From Bosea beijingensis (GTDB taxonomy: Bacteria > Pseudomonadota > Alphaproteobacteria > Rhizobiales > Beijerinckiaceae): a stretch of 64,000 bases of DNA. Both the position numbers and the translations under genes were made by a program. The notes beneath the pieces were generated by a model. The model made no database searches, was not told the DNA's origin, and saw only the letters and a list, made by a program, of their open reading frames with translations. Positions within the stretch are counted from its first letter, which is position 1, and each line of letters opens with the position of its first letter. Shown one piece after another: positions 35,723 through 47,395 of this stretch. The stretch is taken from the NCBI RefSeq assembly GCF_030758975.1, contig NZ_CP132359.1, forward strand, positions 496,001 through 560,000. Direction: 5' to 3'.

Positions 35723-37396
35723 ATGCCGACCGATATCGAGATCGCGCGCGTAGCCACGCTGCAGCCCATCGCCACGATCGCCGAAAAGGCGGGCATCCCC
35801 TCCGAGGCCCTGAACCCGTACGGCAAATACATCGCCAAGATCGATACCCACGCGATCCCCGGCTTCCAGGCGAAGCCGGACGGCAAGCTGATCCTGGTCA
35901 CCGCGATCAGCCCGACTCCGGCCGGCGAAGGCAAGACCACGACGACCGTCGGCCTCGGCGACGGCCTCTCCCGCATCGGCAAGCGTGCGATGATCGCGCT
36001 GCGCGAGCCTTCGCTCGGGCCGAGCTTCGGCATGAAGGGCGGCGCCGCCGGAGGCGGCTATGCCCAGGTCGTGCCGATGGAGCAGATCAACCTGCATTTC
36101 ACCGGCGATTTCCACGCGATCACCAGCGCCCATAACCTTCTGGCGGCGATGATCGACAACCATGTCTACTGGGGCAACGGCCTCGGGCTCGACACCCGCC
36201 ATATCGCCTGGCGCCGCGTCATGGACATGAACGACCGTGCGCTGCGCTCGATCGTCTCCTCGCTCGGCGGCGCCAGCAACGGCTTCCCGCGCGAGGACGG
36301 CTTCGACATCACCGTCGCCTCCGAGGTCATGGCGATCTTCTGTCTCGCCCGCGACGCCGCCGATCTGGAGGCACGCCTCGGCCGCATCGTCATCGGCCGC
36401 ACCCGCGACAAGCGCCTCGTCATCGCCGCCGACATCAAGGCGACCGGCGCGATGAGCGTACTGCTCAAGGACGCGCTGATGCCGAACCTCGTGCAGACGC
36501 TGGAGGGCACGCCCGCCTTCGTCCATGGCGGCCCCTTCGCCAACATCGCCCATGGCTGCAACTCGGTGATCGCGACCAAGGCCGCGCTGAAGCTCGCCGA
36601 CTACGTCGTCACCGAGGCCGGCTTCGGGGCCGATCTCGGCGCCGAGAAATTCTTCGACATCAAATGCCGCAAGGCCGGATTGAAGCCTGCCGCCGCCGTC
36701 GTCGTCGCCACCGTCCGCGCCCTCAAGATGCATGGCGGCCTTGCCAAGGACGCGCTCGGCCGCGAGGATCTGAAGGCGCTGGAGGTCGGGCTCGCCAACC
36801 TCTCCCGCCATGTCAACAATCTCAGGAAGTTCGGCGTGCCACCGATCGTGGCGATCAACCACTTCACCACCGACACCGCCGCCGAGCATGAATTGATCCG
36901 CAACTATTGCCGCAACCATCTCGGCGTCGAGGCGGTGATCTGCCGGCACTGGGCCGAGGGCGGTGCCGGCACCGAAGAGCTCGCCCGGAAGGTCGCCGCG
37001 CTCGCCGACGAGGGCGAGGCCGATTTCGCCCCGCTCTATCCCGACGCGATGCCGCTGCGGCAGAAGCTGGAGACGATCGCGCGCGAGATCTACGGCGCCG
37101 AGGGCGTCAGCGTCGATGCCAAGCTCAAGGCCCGCTTCGCCGAACTGGAGGAGGCAGGCTTCGGCAGCCTGCCGGTCTGCGTCGCCAAGACCCAGTATTC
37201 CTTCTCGGCCGACCCGACTTTGCGCGGCGCGCCCTCCGGCCATACCGTTCCTTTGCGCGAACTCAGGCTTTCGGCCGGCGCAGGCTTCGTCGTCGCGATC
37301 TGCGGGGACATCATGACCATGCCCGGCCTGCCGCGCGAGCCCGCCGCCGAGCGCATCCATATCGACGAGCAGGGGCGCATCGAAGGGCTGTTCTGA
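35723..37396 (+). CDS. fhs: Formate-tetrahydrofolate ligase
   Basis: This 557-residue ATP-dependent ligase makes 10-formyl-tetrahydrofolate from formate and tetrahydrofolate. The P-loop [16 protein letters not shown] (about 73-88), [23 protein letters not shown] (formyl phosphate and folate region) and [19 protein letters not shown] are all conserved. Length is normal. It would consume the formate produced by the frmA/frmB pathway encoded about 7 kb away. AGGACG lies before the ATG at 35723. The gene is followed by a palindromic repeat rather than a T-run terminator. Confidence 0.96.
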   Translation: MPTDIEIARVATLQPIATIAEKAGIPSEALNPYGKYIAKIDTHAIPGFQAKPDGKLILVTAISPTPAGEGKTTTTVGLGDGLSRIGKRAMIALREPSLGPSFGMKGGAAGGGYAQVVPMEQINLHFTGDFHAITSAHNLLAAMIDNHVYWGNGLGLDTRHIAWRRVMDMNDRALRSIVSSLGGASNGFPREDGFDITVASEVMAIFCLARDAADLEARLGRIVIGRTRDKRLVIAADIKATGAMSVLLKDALMPNLVQTLEGTPAFVHGGPFANIAHGCNSVIATKAALKLADYVVTEAGFGADLGAEKFFDIKCRKAGLKPAAAVVVATVRALKMHGGLAKDALGREDLKALEVGLANLSRHVNNLRKFGVPPIVAINHFTTDTAAEHELIRNYCRNHLGVEAVICRHWAEGGAGTEELARKVAALADEGEADFAPLYPDAMPLRQKLETIAREIYGAEGVSVDAKLKARFAELEEAGFGSLPVCVAKTQYSFSADPTLRGAPSGHTVPLRELRLSAGAGFVVAICGDIMTMPGLPREPAAERIHIDEQGRIEGLF

Positions 37397-37419
37397 AGGC
37401 TGCCGCTGTTCTGAAGCGG

Positions 37420-37470
37420 GTCATCCCGTGCGCGCAGCGGCATTCCGCGCCGCAGCGCGCACGGTATGAC
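37420..37470. repeat. Intergenic palindromic repeat, family B, copy 1
   Basis: Inverted arms GTCATCCCGTGCGCGCAGCG (37420-37439) and CGCAGCGCGCACGGTATGAC (37451-37470) start 24 bp after the fhs stop. The unit is preceded by CTGAAGCG, the same lead-in as copy 2 after the GGDEF gene at about 39342. It lacks a T-run, so it is a repeat element rather than a canonical terminator. Confidence 0.75.
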
Positions 37471-37576
37471 GATCCTGCCCCAAGGCGGGAACATCGTTAA
37501 TGCCCCAGCGGGTTTCTTAAAGCTTACGCAACGGATGGCTCTCTACCTTGCGCTACCCCGCAAGGAATCCGATCCG

Positions 37577-39337
37577 ATGAGCCAGACCGAAACCGGTCTG
37601 CCCCGCACGCACAGCCTGAAAGCCCGTGTCATGGGCTGGACGTTCGCCGTTCTGGTGGCAATCGCCATTCCGGCCGGCGCGGCCTTCCTGTGGCTCGTCG
37701 ACGCGACCGTTGTGAAGCTCGGCACGCTCGTCGCCGAGAAGCAGATTCTGTTCGATCGCTATCGCGGGCTTGAGGCCCTGATGCGCGAGGTCTCGCTGGC
37801 CGAGACGGTCGCCCGCGCACCGGCGATCGTCGACTGGGCGGAGAATGAGGACGATCCGCGAAAAGCCGAACGCGGGCTGGCCGAACTCGAACATTACCGC
37901 CAGTCCTTCCGGGACCGCAGCTATTTCACCGTCCTCGGCGGCTCGGGCAATTACTACTTCAACGACAAGGACAACAGCTACGAGCACGCGCGCAAGCGCT
38001 ACACGCTCTCGGCCGCCAATCCGCGTGACGGCTGGTACTACAAGACCGCCGCGCTCGGCACCGGCTGCCACCTCAATGTCGACAATGACGACAATCTCCG
38101 GGTCACCAAGGTCTGGATCAACTGCATCATCCGCAAGGATGGCCGCGTGCTGGGGATCATCGGCACCGGGCTCGACCTGACGCAGTTCATCCGCGAGGTC
38201 GTCGACATCCCGCAGACCGGCGTCCAGAGCATGTTCGTCGACCGCAGCGGCGCCGTGCAGGCCCATCGCGACGCCAGCCTCGTCGACTTCCACAGCCTGA
38301 CCAAGGACATCTCCTCCAAGAAGACGATCTACCAGCTCGTCGACAACGATCCGGACCGCAGTCTGCTCGGCCAGATGATCGCCCGAGTCGGAGCTGGCGA
38401 CGACCTCGTGCAGTCGCGCTTCATGACGGTCGACGGCAAACGCGTGCTCGTCGGCGTCGGCTATCTCGACCGCCTCGGCTGGTTCAACGTCACGGTGATG
38501 GATATCGACCGCATCATCGACCGCAGCCTGTTCCTGCCGCTCGGCCTGCTATTCGGCGCCGTCCTGCTGGCGGCCGCGGCCCTGATGACCCTGCTGTTCA
38601 AGCGCGCCGTGCTCGACCGGCTGGCCCGCGTCGAGCATGCCGCGAGCCATGTCCGCGCCCGTGAGTTCCGCGCCGTCGCGATCGATGCCGGGCGCGACGA
38701 GATCGGCCGGTTGTCGCAGGCCTTCGGCACGATGGCACGCAGCATCGAGGAGAATACAGTCCGGCTCGAAGAGGCCGTGCGCGAACGCACCGAGCAGCTC
38801 GAGCGGCTCGCCCATGCCGATCCGCTGACCGGCGTGTTCAACCGCCGCGGCTTCGAGCGCGCCTTCGCGAAGAGCCGCAGCCGAGCCGGACGCACCGGAC
38901 ATCAGGCCGGCCTGCTGCTGGTCGATCTCGACAATCTCAAGCCGCTCAACGACCGCCACGGCCACCAAAGCGGCGACGAGGTCATCGCCGAACTCGCCCG
39001 GCGGATGACGACGCTGCTGCGCGACCGCGACATCTGCGCCCGCTGGGGCGGCGACGAATTCATCCTGCTGCTGGATAATGTCGATCGCGACGGGTTGTCG
39101 GCCATCGCCACCGCGATCGTCGCCGCCGCCGCGGAGCGCCCCGTTACTCTCGCCAGCGGAGAAACCGTCCCGGTCACGACCAGCATCGGCGCAGCCATCC
39201 TGGAGCCTTCCGACACGTTGAGCGAAGCCACGCGCCGGGCCGACGAGGCGCTTTATGTCGCCAAGCGCAACGGCCGCAACGGCTTCACCGTCAGCCCGCC
39301 GGAGGAGCTGCCGCTGCTCCGGCGCAGCAGCGGCTGA
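37577..39337 (+). CDS. Membrane diguanylate cyclase with double-Cache-like sensor, HAMP and GGDEF domains
   Basis: This 586-residue protein has a first transmembrane helix (about 20-42, FAVLVAIAIPAGAAFLWLVDA). A periplasmic sensor region of about 270 residues follows, then a second helix (about 325-350, LPLGLLFGAVLLAAAALMTLLF), a HAMP linker and a C-terminal GGDEF domain. The catalytic motif is intact (ARWGGDEFILLL), and an RxxD inhibitory site (RDRD) sits exactly five residues before it. It should therefore make c-di-GMP and be feedback inhibited. ATG at 37577 has AAGGAA upstream. Family B palindromes lie on both sides of the gene. Confidence 0.9.
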   Translation: MSQTETGLPRTHSLKARVMGWTFAVLVAIAIPAGAAFLWLVDATVVKLGTLVAEKQILFDRYRGLEALMREVSLAETVARAPAIVDWAENEDDPRKAERGLAELEHYRQSFRDRSYFTVLGGSGNYYFNDKDNSYEHARKRYTLSAANPRDGWYYKTAALGTGCHLNVDNDDNLRVTKVWINCIIRKDGRVLGIIGTGLDLTQFIREVVDIPQTGVQSMFVDRSGAVQAHRDASLVDFHSLTKDISSKKTIYQLVDNDPDRSLLGQMIARVGAGDDLVQSRFMTVDGKRVLVGVGYLDRLGWFNVTVMDIDRIIDRSLFLPLGLLFGAVLLAAAALMTLLFKRAVLDRLARVEHAASHVRAREFRAVAIDAGRDEIGRLSQAFGTMARSIEENTVRLEEAVRERTEQLERLAHADPLTGVFNRRGFERAFAKSRSRAGRTGHQAGLLLVDLDNLKPLNDRHGHQSGDEVIAELARRMTTLLRDRDICARWGGDEFILLLDNVDRDGLSAIATAIVAAAAERPVTLASGETVPVTTSIGAAILEPSDTLSEATRRADEALYVAKRNGRNGFTVSPPEELPLLRRSSG

Positions 39338-39341
39338 AGCG

Positions 39342-39398
39342 CATTATCCCGTGTCTGCGCCGCAGCGTTGCGCGCTGCAGCGCGCACGGGATGACACG
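39342..39398. repeat. Intergenic palindromic repeat, family B, copy 2
   Basis: Copy 2 of the family B repeat begins CATTATCCCGTGTCTGCGC (39342) and ends GCAGCGCGCACGGGATGAC before ACG (to 39398). It shares CGCGCACGG-ATGAC and the CTGAAGCG lead-in with copy 1. It lies just after the GGDEF stop codon and between convergent genes. Confidence 0.75.
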
Positions 39399-39400
39399 CC

Positions 39401-40438
39401 TCAGGCGAAGTCGAGCTGGACCTTGATCGCCTTCGACTTGTCGGCGGCGAGGTCGAAGGCCTCTACGGCACGGTCGACCGGGATCGACGCCGTCAGCAAC
39501 GGCGAAAGATCGATCGAGCCCGAGCCGATCATCGCCACCGCCCAGTCGAACTCCTCGTGGAAGCGGAAGGAGCCGCGCAGGTCGAATTCCTTGGCGACGA
39601 CGACGTTCATCGGCAGCGTGAACTGGCCGCCGACGCCGATCTGGACGATGACGCCGCCCGGTCTGACCACGTCGAAGGCCCCCGTCAGAGCGTGCTGGTT
39701 GCCGGAGGCCTCGAACATCACGTCGAAGGCGCCCTTCTCCGCGCCGTACTCGGCCTTCAGCCGCTCCGGCTCGGCCGCGACATTGACCGTCGCCGTCGCA
39801 CCCATCTTGCGTGCCACCGGCAATGGCCCGTCGACCACGTCGGTCGCGACGATCTCGGAGGCGCCCGCCGCCTTGGCGGCGAGAATGGTGAGCGCGCCGA
39901 TTGGCCCCGCCCCCGTCACCAGAACGCGCTTGCCGAGCAGCGGCCCGGCGCGCTTGGCGGCATGGAGGCAGACCGAAAGCGGCTCGGCGAAGGCGGCCTC
40001 GGCCGCGGTCACGCGCGGCGCCACCTTCACCGCCTGCCGCTCCTCGACCACGAGCACATCGCGGAAGCCACCCTGCACATGCGGGAAGCGCATCGCCGAA
40101 CCGTAGAACAGCATGTCGGTGCAGTGCTGCTGCAAGCCCATCTGGCAATAGCGGCAATGGCCGCAGGCACGGCTCGGATTGACCGCAACGCGGTCGCCCG
40201 GCTTCACCCGCGAGACCTCGCCGCCGGTCGCCTCGACCCGGCCGGCGATCTCATGGCCGAGGATCATCGGCTCGCGAACGCGGATCGTGCCGAAGCCGCC
40301 ATGCAGATAGTAATGCAGGTCCGAGCCGCAGATGCCGCCGGCCTCGATCCGGACGCGCACGTCGCGCGGCCCGAGTTCAGGCGCGGTCGTCGGCTCGACC
40401 CGCAGATCCTTCTCGGCATGAATGACGACGGCACGCAT
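39401..40438 (-). CDS. idnD: Zinc-dependent alcohol dehydrogenase, L-idonate 5-dehydrogenase-like
   Basis: This 345-residue medium-chain dehydrogenase has the catalytic zinc ligands in GGICGSDLHYYLHGGFG and GHEIAG. The structural zinc site is ACGHCRYCQMGLQQHC, and the NAD motif is VTGAGPIGAL. The GSDLHYYLHGGFG loop is characteristic of L-idonate 5-dehydrogenases. It is divergent from an SDR of the gluconate 5-dehydrogenase type at 40569, the same pairing as idnD-idnO, so a route from L-idonate through 5-ketogluconate to gluconate is probable. ATG at 40438 starts the conserved N-terminus; an upstream start at 40480 is unlikely. Confidence 0.85.
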   Translation of the reverse strand: MRAVVIHAEKDLRVEPTTAPELGPRDVRVRIEAGGICGSDLHYYLHGGFGTIRVREPMILGHEIAGRVEATGGEVSRVKPGDRVAVNPSRACGHCRYCQMGLQQHCTDMLFYGSAMRFPHVQGGFRDVLVVEERQAVKVAPRVTAAEAAFAEPLSVCLHAAKRAGPLLGKRVLVTGAGPIGALTILAAKAAGASEIVATDVVDGPLPVARKMGATATVNVAAEPERLKAEYGAEKGAFDVMFEASGNQHALTGAFDVVRPGGVIVQIGVGGQFTLPMNVVVAKEFDLRGSFRFHEEFDWAVAMIGSGSIDLSPLLTASIPVDRAVEAFDLAADKSKAIKVQLDFA

Positions 40439-40568
40439 GGCACGCTCCCGAATTCGCCGCGCGACGGCACGCGGCACCATTGTCTAATCGATTGAAACCT
40501 GCTTACCCAAAGCAGCGCCCCGTGCGCAAACCGAAATCGCCGCATCCGGCATTTTGCGAGGATATGCC

Positions 40569-41336
40569 ATGTCGCTGTCGCTGTTCAGTCTCGCCGGCAA
40601 GATCGCGCTCGTCACCGGCTCGGGCCAGGGCATCGGTCTCGCGCTGGCTGAAGGACTATCCGATGCGGGCGCCCATGTCGTGCTGAACGGCCGCGACAAG
40701 GCGAAGCTGGAGCGTGCCCAGCAGACGCTGCTTCAGGCCGGTCGCAAGGCCTCCATCGCCCCCTTCGACGTCACCGACCAGGCCGCGGTCGAGGCCGGCG
40801 TCGCAGCCATCGAAGCCGAGATCGGCCCGATCGACATCCTGATCAACAATGCCGGCATGCAGAAGCGCGCGCCGATCACCGAATTCCCGGTCGAGGGCTG
40901 GCACGAGGTGATCAACACCAACCTGCATTCGGTGTTCTACGTCACCCAGGCCGTGACCAAGCGCATGGTGCCGCGCAAGCGCGGCAAGATCATCAGCATC
41001 GGCTCGGTGATGAGCGAACTCGGCCGCGCCACCATCATTCCCTATACGGCGTCCAAGGGCGCGGTGAAGATGATGACCCGGGGCCTCGCCGCCGAGCTCG
41101 GCAAGCACAACATCCAGGCCAACGCCATCGGCCCCGGCTATTTCGCCACCGAGATCAACGCCGCGCTGATCGCCGACGAGGCCTTCTCGAACTGGGTCTG
41201 CAGCCGCACGCCGGCCGGGCGCTGGGGCGAGACGAAGGAGCTGGCGGGTGCCGCGATCTTCCTGTCCTCGGCGGCGAGCGATTACGTCAACGGCCACCTG
41301 CTGATGGTCGATGGTGGGCTGACTTCGGTGGTGTGA
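40569..41336 (+). CDS. idnO: SDR oxidoreductase, gluconate 5-dehydrogenase-like
   Basis: This 255-residue short-chain dehydrogenase has the cofactor motif TGSGQGIGLALAEG, NNAG, and the catalytic Ser-Tyr-Lys in SIGSVMSELGRATIIPYTASKGAV. The SVMSELGR segment is shared with 5-keto-D-gluconate reductases (IdnO/Gno). It is divergent from the idonate dehydrogenase-like gene, with a 130-bp promoter region between them. The pair would interconvert idonate, 5-ketogluconate and gluconate. No transporter or kinase for gluconate is seen nearby. ATG at 40569 has a GAGGATA ribosome site. Confidence 0.87.
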   Translation: MSLSLFSLAGKIALVTGSGQGIGLALAEGLSDAGAHVVLNGRDKAKLERAQQTLLQAGRKASIAPFDVTDQAAVEAGVAAIEAEIGPIDILINNAGMQKRAPITEFPVEGWHEVINTNLHSVFYVTQAVTKRMVPRKRGKIISIGSVMSELGRATIIPYTASKGAVKMMTRGLAAELGKHNIQANAIGPGYFATEINAALIADEAFSNWVCSRTPAGRWGETKELAGAAIFLSSAASDYVNGHLLMVDGGLTSVV

Positions 41337-41355
41337 GGTCCACCCACAATCTCAT

Positions 41356-41450
41356 CGTCATTCCGGACAAGCGGCGAAGCCGCGCCGATCCGGAATCCAT
41401 CGAAGGGCTCAGCACTCTATGATGGATTCCGGGTCAAGCCCGAGATGACG
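41356..41450. repeat. Intergenic palindromic repeat, family C
   Basis: Left arm CGTCATTCCGGACAAGCGG to GATCCGGAATCCAT (41356-41400) and right arm ATGGATTCCGGGTCAAGCCCGAGATGACG (41422-41450) form an imperfect palindrome. It lies between the convergent idnO and glmM. The GTCATTCCGG/ATGACG ends resemble the family D element at 63054. Confidence 0.75.
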
Positions 41451-41461
41451 GATTTCAGAGA

Positions 41462-42805
41462 TCAGGCCGCGGCCTTCGTCACCGCCTCGACGACATCGTC
41501 GACCGCGCGCTCGACCAGGTCGCGGTCGTCGCCTTCGGCCATCACGCGGATCACCGGCTCGGTGCCGGAGGGGCGGATCACCAGGCGGCCACTCTCGCCG
41601 AGAAGCTGCTTTGCCGCCTCGATCGCGCTGACCACCGGCTGCTCCTCCAGCGGGCGCCCTTTCTTGTAGCGGACGTTCTTGAGGATCTGCGGCAGCGGCT
41701 CGAAGCAGTGGCAGACCTCGGAAACCGGCCTGTCCATCCGCTTGACCACGGCAAGCAGTTGCAGCGCCGCGACGAGCCCGTCGCCGGTCGTGCCGAAATC
41801 CGAGAGGATGATGTGGCCGGACTGCTCGCCGCCCAGGTTGAAGCCATGGTTGCGCATATGCTCCAGCACATAGCGGTCGCCGACCGCGGTCCGCGCCAGC
41901 GTGAGGCCGAGCCCCGCGAGATAACGTTCCAGGCCGAGATTGGACATGATGGTCGCGACGATGCCCGGCGCCGAAAGCCGGCCATCCTCCAGCCAGGAGC
42001 GCGCGATCACCGCCATGAGCTGGTCGCCATCGACGATCTGCCCCTGCTCGTCCACGACCAGCACGCGGTCGGCGTCGCCGTCGAGCGCGATACCGACATC
42101 GGCGCGCAATTCCCGGACCTTCGCCACCAGCGTCGCCGGATGGGTCGAGCCGATATCACGGTTGATGTTGAATCCATCGGGCTCGTCGCCGATGACGATG
42201 ACCTCGGCGCCCAGCTCCCAGAGCGCCTGCGGCGCCACCTTGTAGCCGGCACCGTTGGCGCAATCGAGCACGATGCGCAGGCCTTCCAGGCTCATGTTGC
42301 GCGGCATGGTGCGCTTGGCGAACTCGACATAGCGCGCATCGGCGCTGTCGATGCGCTTGGCCCGGCCGAGCTTCGGCGAACCGGAGAGGCGGGGCGTCAG
42401 ATCACCATCGATCAGTTCCTCGATCTCGCGCTCGACCTCGTCGTTGAGCTTGTAGCCGTCCGGCCCGAACAGCTTAATGCCGTTATCCTCGTAAGCGTTG
42501 TGCGAGGCCGAGATCATCACGCCGAGATCGGCGCGCATCGAGCGCGTCAGCATCGCGACCGCCGGCGTCGGCATCGGGCCGAGCAGCATGACGTCCATGC
42601 CGACCGAGGTGAAGCCTGCGACCATGGCGTACTCGATCATGTAGCCGGAAAGGCGGGTATCCTTGCCGATCACCACCCGGTGGCGATGCTCGCCGCGGCG
42701 GAAGGCGATGCCCGTGGCCTGGCCGACCTTCAGGGCTAGGTCCGGCGTGATGACGCCGTTCGCACGCCCGCGAATGCCGTCCGTTCCAAAATACTTGCGC
42801 GTCAT
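41462..42805 (-). CDS. glmM: Phosphoglucosamine mutase
   Basis: This 447-residue enzyme converts glucosamine 6-phosphate to glucosamine 1-phosphate for UDP-GlcNAc, peptidoglycan and lipopolysaccharide synthesis. The N-terminus [12 protein letters not shown], phosphoserine loop [15 protein letters not shown], metal loop [11 protein letters not shown] and C-terminal [12 protein letters not shown] are present. The open frame extends upstream to 42955, but ATG at 42805 is the family N-terminus. It follows ftsH on the same strand. A hairpin terminator (42917-42945) separates the two, so glmM probably has its own promoter. Confidence 0.96.
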   Translation of the reverse strand: MTRKYFGTDGIRGRANGVITPDLALKVGQATGIAFRRGEHRHRVVIGKDTRLSGYMIEYAMVAGFTSVGMDVMLLGPMPTPAVAMLTRSMRADLGVMISASHNAYEDNGIKLFGPDGYKLNDEVEREIEELIDGDLTPRLSGSPKLGRAKRIDSADARYVEFAKRTMPRNMSLEGLRIVLDCANGAGYKVAPQALWELGAEVIVIGDEPDGFNINRDIGSTHPATLVAKVRELRADVGIALDGDADRVLVVDEQGQIVDGDQLMAVIARSWLEDGRLSAPGIVATIMSNLGLERYLAGLGLTLARTAVGDRYVLEHMRNHGFNLGGEQSGHIILSDFGTTGDGLVAALQLLAVVKRMDRPVSEVCHCFEPLPQILKNVRYKKGRPLEEQPVVSAIEAAKQLLGESGRLVIRPSGTEPVIRVMAEGDDRDLVERAVDDVVEAVTKAAA

Positions 42806-42916
42806 CGTGATTCGGTTCCGAGAGGCGGATCGCGTCCGTTTCGGGCGTTCTATAGCCAAAAAACCTTTCCGCCTTCTCACAAATTGTGACGGAACGTGAC
42901 ATCGGTTCCGGCCAAC

Positions 42917-42945
42917 GAAAAAGGGCGGCCTAACGGCCGCCCTTT
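42917..42945 (-). terminator. Rho-independent terminator of ftsH
   Basis: On the minus strand AAAGGGCGGCC-GTTA-GGCCGCCCTTT is followed by a T-run (TTTTTCG). It lies 22 bp after the ftsH stop and upstream of glmM. Confidence 0.85.
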
Positions 42946-42966
42946 CGCATTCCATAGAAACCCGCC

Positions 42967-44892
<1,926 letters not shown>

Positions 44893-45003
44893 TCCCAGTC
44901 CGATCGGGCCTGCCGGTGCAACCGGATGAGGCCTAGAGTTTCCCGACTACCAATTTAGGTGTCGCGCACGCCGTTGCCAAGGGAAAGCAATGACGTGGCG
45001 GCA

Positions 45004-46059
45004 CTATGACGCCGAAGGGTGAACGCCGCGTCTGCGCGGCGGCTCCGGTTGCAGCGTCAGCACGCCATCGCGGCCGAGCGAGAGCATGCAGCCCGACAAG
45101 GTCCGCCGCAGGGCCGAACCGGCTCGTGCCGCCGCGATCAGGGCCGCGCCGCAAGCCTCCAGCCGCTCCAGGCGGCCCTGTCCCTCGCCACCCGGCACGA
45201 CGCCATCGAAGGCCAGCACAAGAACCCGCAACGCAATCTCCTCCGGCTCCGACACCAGCGTGGAGAAGCACAGGCGCAAGCCCTTATCCGTCGCGGCATG
45301 CGGCAGTATCACCTTCGCCAGCACCTCGCGAGCCCGTTGCGCGGCAGCCTCGTCGAGCCGCGCCATCCGCTCCGCCAAACGGCCGAACCGCTCCGCCGTC
45401 AGCCCCTGCTCCGCCAGGGCCGGCATGACCTCGCGCCAGCGCACGCGCTCGAAGCGGGGATCGCTGTTGCTGGGGTCACGCACGAAGGGCAGTCCGCGCG
45501 CCTCGGCCATCGCAACCAGCCGCGCTTTGGGGAAGCCGAGCAGCGGCCGGGCCAGCGGAACCCCGTTGACCTCGCTCCGCGCCCTCATGCCCGCAAGTCC
45601 GGATGGGCCTGAGCCATGGGCAAGCCGCATCAGCATGGTCTCGGCCTGGTCGTCCAGGGTATGGGCCGTGACCAGCGTCGCGCCGCCGAGCCGCCTCGCC
45701 TCGTTGGCCAGCAGGGCATAGCGGGCGCGCCGTGCTTCAGCCTGAACGGCGCTGGTCGGTTTCATCCCCTCCCAACGCAAGGTCGCATGGCCGACGCCGA
45801 GCCTTGCGCAGAGAGCTGCCACGGCAGCGGCCTCCCCGGCCGATTCCGGGCGCAAGCCGTGATCGACGGTCGCGGCATGGAGAGCCGGCCGGCCGGGCAT
45901 CTGTGCCCATCCGGCCAGCAACGCCAGCAGCGCCAGCGAATCCGGCCCGCCGGAAACGGCGACGAGCAGGGCCGTCTCCCCCGACAGCCTTTCAAAAGCA
46001 ACGCCGGCCTCGGCGGGCGAGACCGGCGCGGAATGCGTTGCGATCGGGGCCGCGCTCAA
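45004..46059 (-). CDS. tilS: tRNA(Ile)-lysidine synthase
   Basis: This 351-residue enzyme converts C34 of tRNA-Ile(CAU) to lysidine. The PP-loop SGGPDSLALLALLAG is at about residues 35-50, and the substrate segment with TVDHGLRPES follows. It is shorter than the 432-residue E. coli protein. It retains the catalytic domain and part of the C-terminal region, as is usual in alphaproteobacteria. Its start overlaps the cpoB stop (4 bases), and ftsH lies 111 bp downstream. Confidence 0.93.
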   Translation of the reverse strand: MSAAPIATHSAPVSPAEAGVAFERLSGETALLVAVSGGPDSLALLALLAGWAQMPGRPALHAATVDHGLRPESAGEAAAVAALCARLGVGHATLRWEGMKPTSAVQAEARRARYALLANEARRLGGATLVTAHTLDDQAETMLMRLAHGSGPSGLAGMRARSEVNGVPLARPLLGFPKARLVAMAEARGLPFVRDPSNSDPRFERVRWREVMPALAEQGLTAERFGRLAERMARLDEAAAQRAREVLAKVILPHAATDKGLRLCFSTLVSEPEEIALRVLVLAFDGVVPGGEGQGRLERLEACGAALIAAARAGSALRRTLSGCMLSLGRDGVLTLQPEPPRRRGVHPSAS

Positions 46060-47000
46060 GCGCAGCCGGAGCGGCGGCGTTCGCGGGCAATGCCCTGGCG
46101 CACGGAATTGGAGGCGGAGGGATAGTCGATACCGACCTTGGCATAGGTCGCGCAGGCCTGCTCCTTGGCGCCGAGCCCGTTGAGGGACATGCCGAGCTTG
46201 AGCAGGCTGTCCGGCGCCTTGGCCGCCTTCGGCGAGCCTTGCGAAATCTTCAGGAACTGCTCGGCCGCCTCGCGATAGCGCTGGCGCTGGAGATAGCTCT
46301 CGCCCAGCCAGTAGGTCGCATCGACGGCCTGCCGGTCGCGCGGATAGCTCTGCAGGAACTGACGGAAGCCCATCTCGGCCTGCTCGTATTCCTTGCGCTG
46401 GAGCGAGGCGAAGGCGAGGTCGTAGGCCTCCTTGGCGCTCTGCGGGCCGCTCGCGGCGGCGACGCTCGCGCCGCGCGGCCTGTCCTGCGGTATCCCGCCT
46501 TGCGGCACCGGCCGCCCGACGCCCTGCAGGTCGAGCGGCTGCCCCGTCGCCGGGCCAGCGGCATAGTCATCCTCGATGATGCCGGCGATCGCGCCGCCAC
46601 CGCCGAGCTGCTGGGGAGCACCGGCAGCGCCCTGCTGCATCGTCGGGTCGAAGGCATCGCTGCGGCGCTGCCGCTGCGGCGCTGCGCCTGCAGGCGGGGC
46701 GCCCGTCGGACCGGGCGCGGCCGTATTCGGACGCCCGCCGCCACCCTTCTCGTTCAGGCGGAAATCGACATCCTCCTGGAACTTGCGGAGCTGCTCGGAG
46801 AGCCGTCGATTCTCGAACTGGAGCTGCTCGATCTGGCCTGACATCTGACGCAACTGGTTCTCCAGCCGCGTGGTGCGGACCAGCAGATCGGCCGCATCCT
46901 GCGCCGAAGCAGGCGCGATGCCGCCGGCCAGCGCGGCGGAGAGCGCCAGGGCGGCCAGTCCCGGACGGGAGAGATGGCGGGCTAGGAGAGAACGAAGCAT
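46056..47000 (-). CDS. cpoB: Tol-Pal system protein CpoB/YbgF
   Basis: This 314-residue periplasmic protein has a signal peptide (about 1-33, ending IAPASAQ). A short coiled coil follows (about 38-80, RLENQLRQMSGQIEQLQFENRRLSEQ shape), then a Pro/Gly/Ala-rich linker (about 85-175) and C-terminal TPR repeats (about 180-300). CpoB links Tol-Pal with peptidoglycan synthesis at the division site. Normally it follows pal in a tol-pal cluster. Here it starts the leftward cpoB-tilS-ftsH block, and tolQRAB lie about 11 kb to the right, facing away. It overlaps tilS by four bases. Confidence 0.92.
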   Translation of the reverse strand: MLRSLLARHLSRPGLAALALSAALAGGIAPASAQDAADLLVRTTRLENQLRQMSGQIEQLQFENRRLSEQLRKFQEDVDFRLNEKGGGGRPNTAAPGPTGAPPAGAAPQRQRRSDAFDPTMQQGAAGAPQQLGGGGAIAGIIEDDYAAGPATGQPLDLQGVGRPVPQGGIPQDRPRGASVAAASGPQSAKEAYDLAFASLQRKEYEQAEMGFRQFLQSYPRDRQAVDATYWLGESYLQRQRYREAAEQFLKISQGSPKAAKAPDSLLKLGMSLNGLGAKEQACATYAKVGIDYPSASNSVRQGIARERRRSGCA

Positions 47001-47234
47001 CGCTGAAACCGGTTTCCGTACATGTCGCGCGCGTCTCTATACCATCAGCGCACCACGGCCAAAATATGAACGTTTTCATGGCCGGCCTGATGACAGGGCG
47101 CGTCCGGGGCCCGAAAATCCTTCCCGTCCTTTCCCAACCCCCATCCTGAGGAGCCGAGGCGAAGCGGGAATTCGCGCCGTCCCCCGCAAACACCACTGGC
47201 GCTTTGCGGGCGCGTTCCCTACATTGGCGGAGCG
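47001..47234. other. Intergenic region before the 6S RNA
   Basis: No gene was supported. The region carries divergent promoters for cpoB (leftward) and 6S RNA (rightward), and a one-arm remnant of repeat family A near 47142-47156 (CATCCTGAGGAGCCG). Confidence 0.4.
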
Positions 47235-47393
47235 GGGCTGCCTGGTGCGTGAGAGACAGCATTCCCCGGGCCCATACGACTCCCTAGGGAGCTGTCCCTG
47301 ACCGGATCCATCGGAACCGGACACACGGCGCCCACCTACTTTAGTAGGTGTCCCGGGATTCAAAACTCCACGGCCGAGGTGGCTCCGCAGCCC
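47235..47393 (+). ncRNA. ssrS: 6S RNA
   Basis: The sequence contains the alphaproteobacterial 6S core. It has GCCTGGTGCGTGAGAGAC at the start, the ACAGCATTCCCCGGGCC and CTCCCTAGGGAGCTGTCCC central strands, and GTAGGTGTCCCGGGATTC followed by ACTCCACGG near the end. Ends close through GGGCTGC (47235-47241) pairing with GCAGCCC (47387-47393), giving about 159 nt. 6S RNA binds the sigma-70 holoenzyme and acts as a mimic of open promoter DNA. The location directly upstream of fau is the conserved synteny of this RNA. Confidence 0.9.
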
Positions 47394-47395
47394 TT

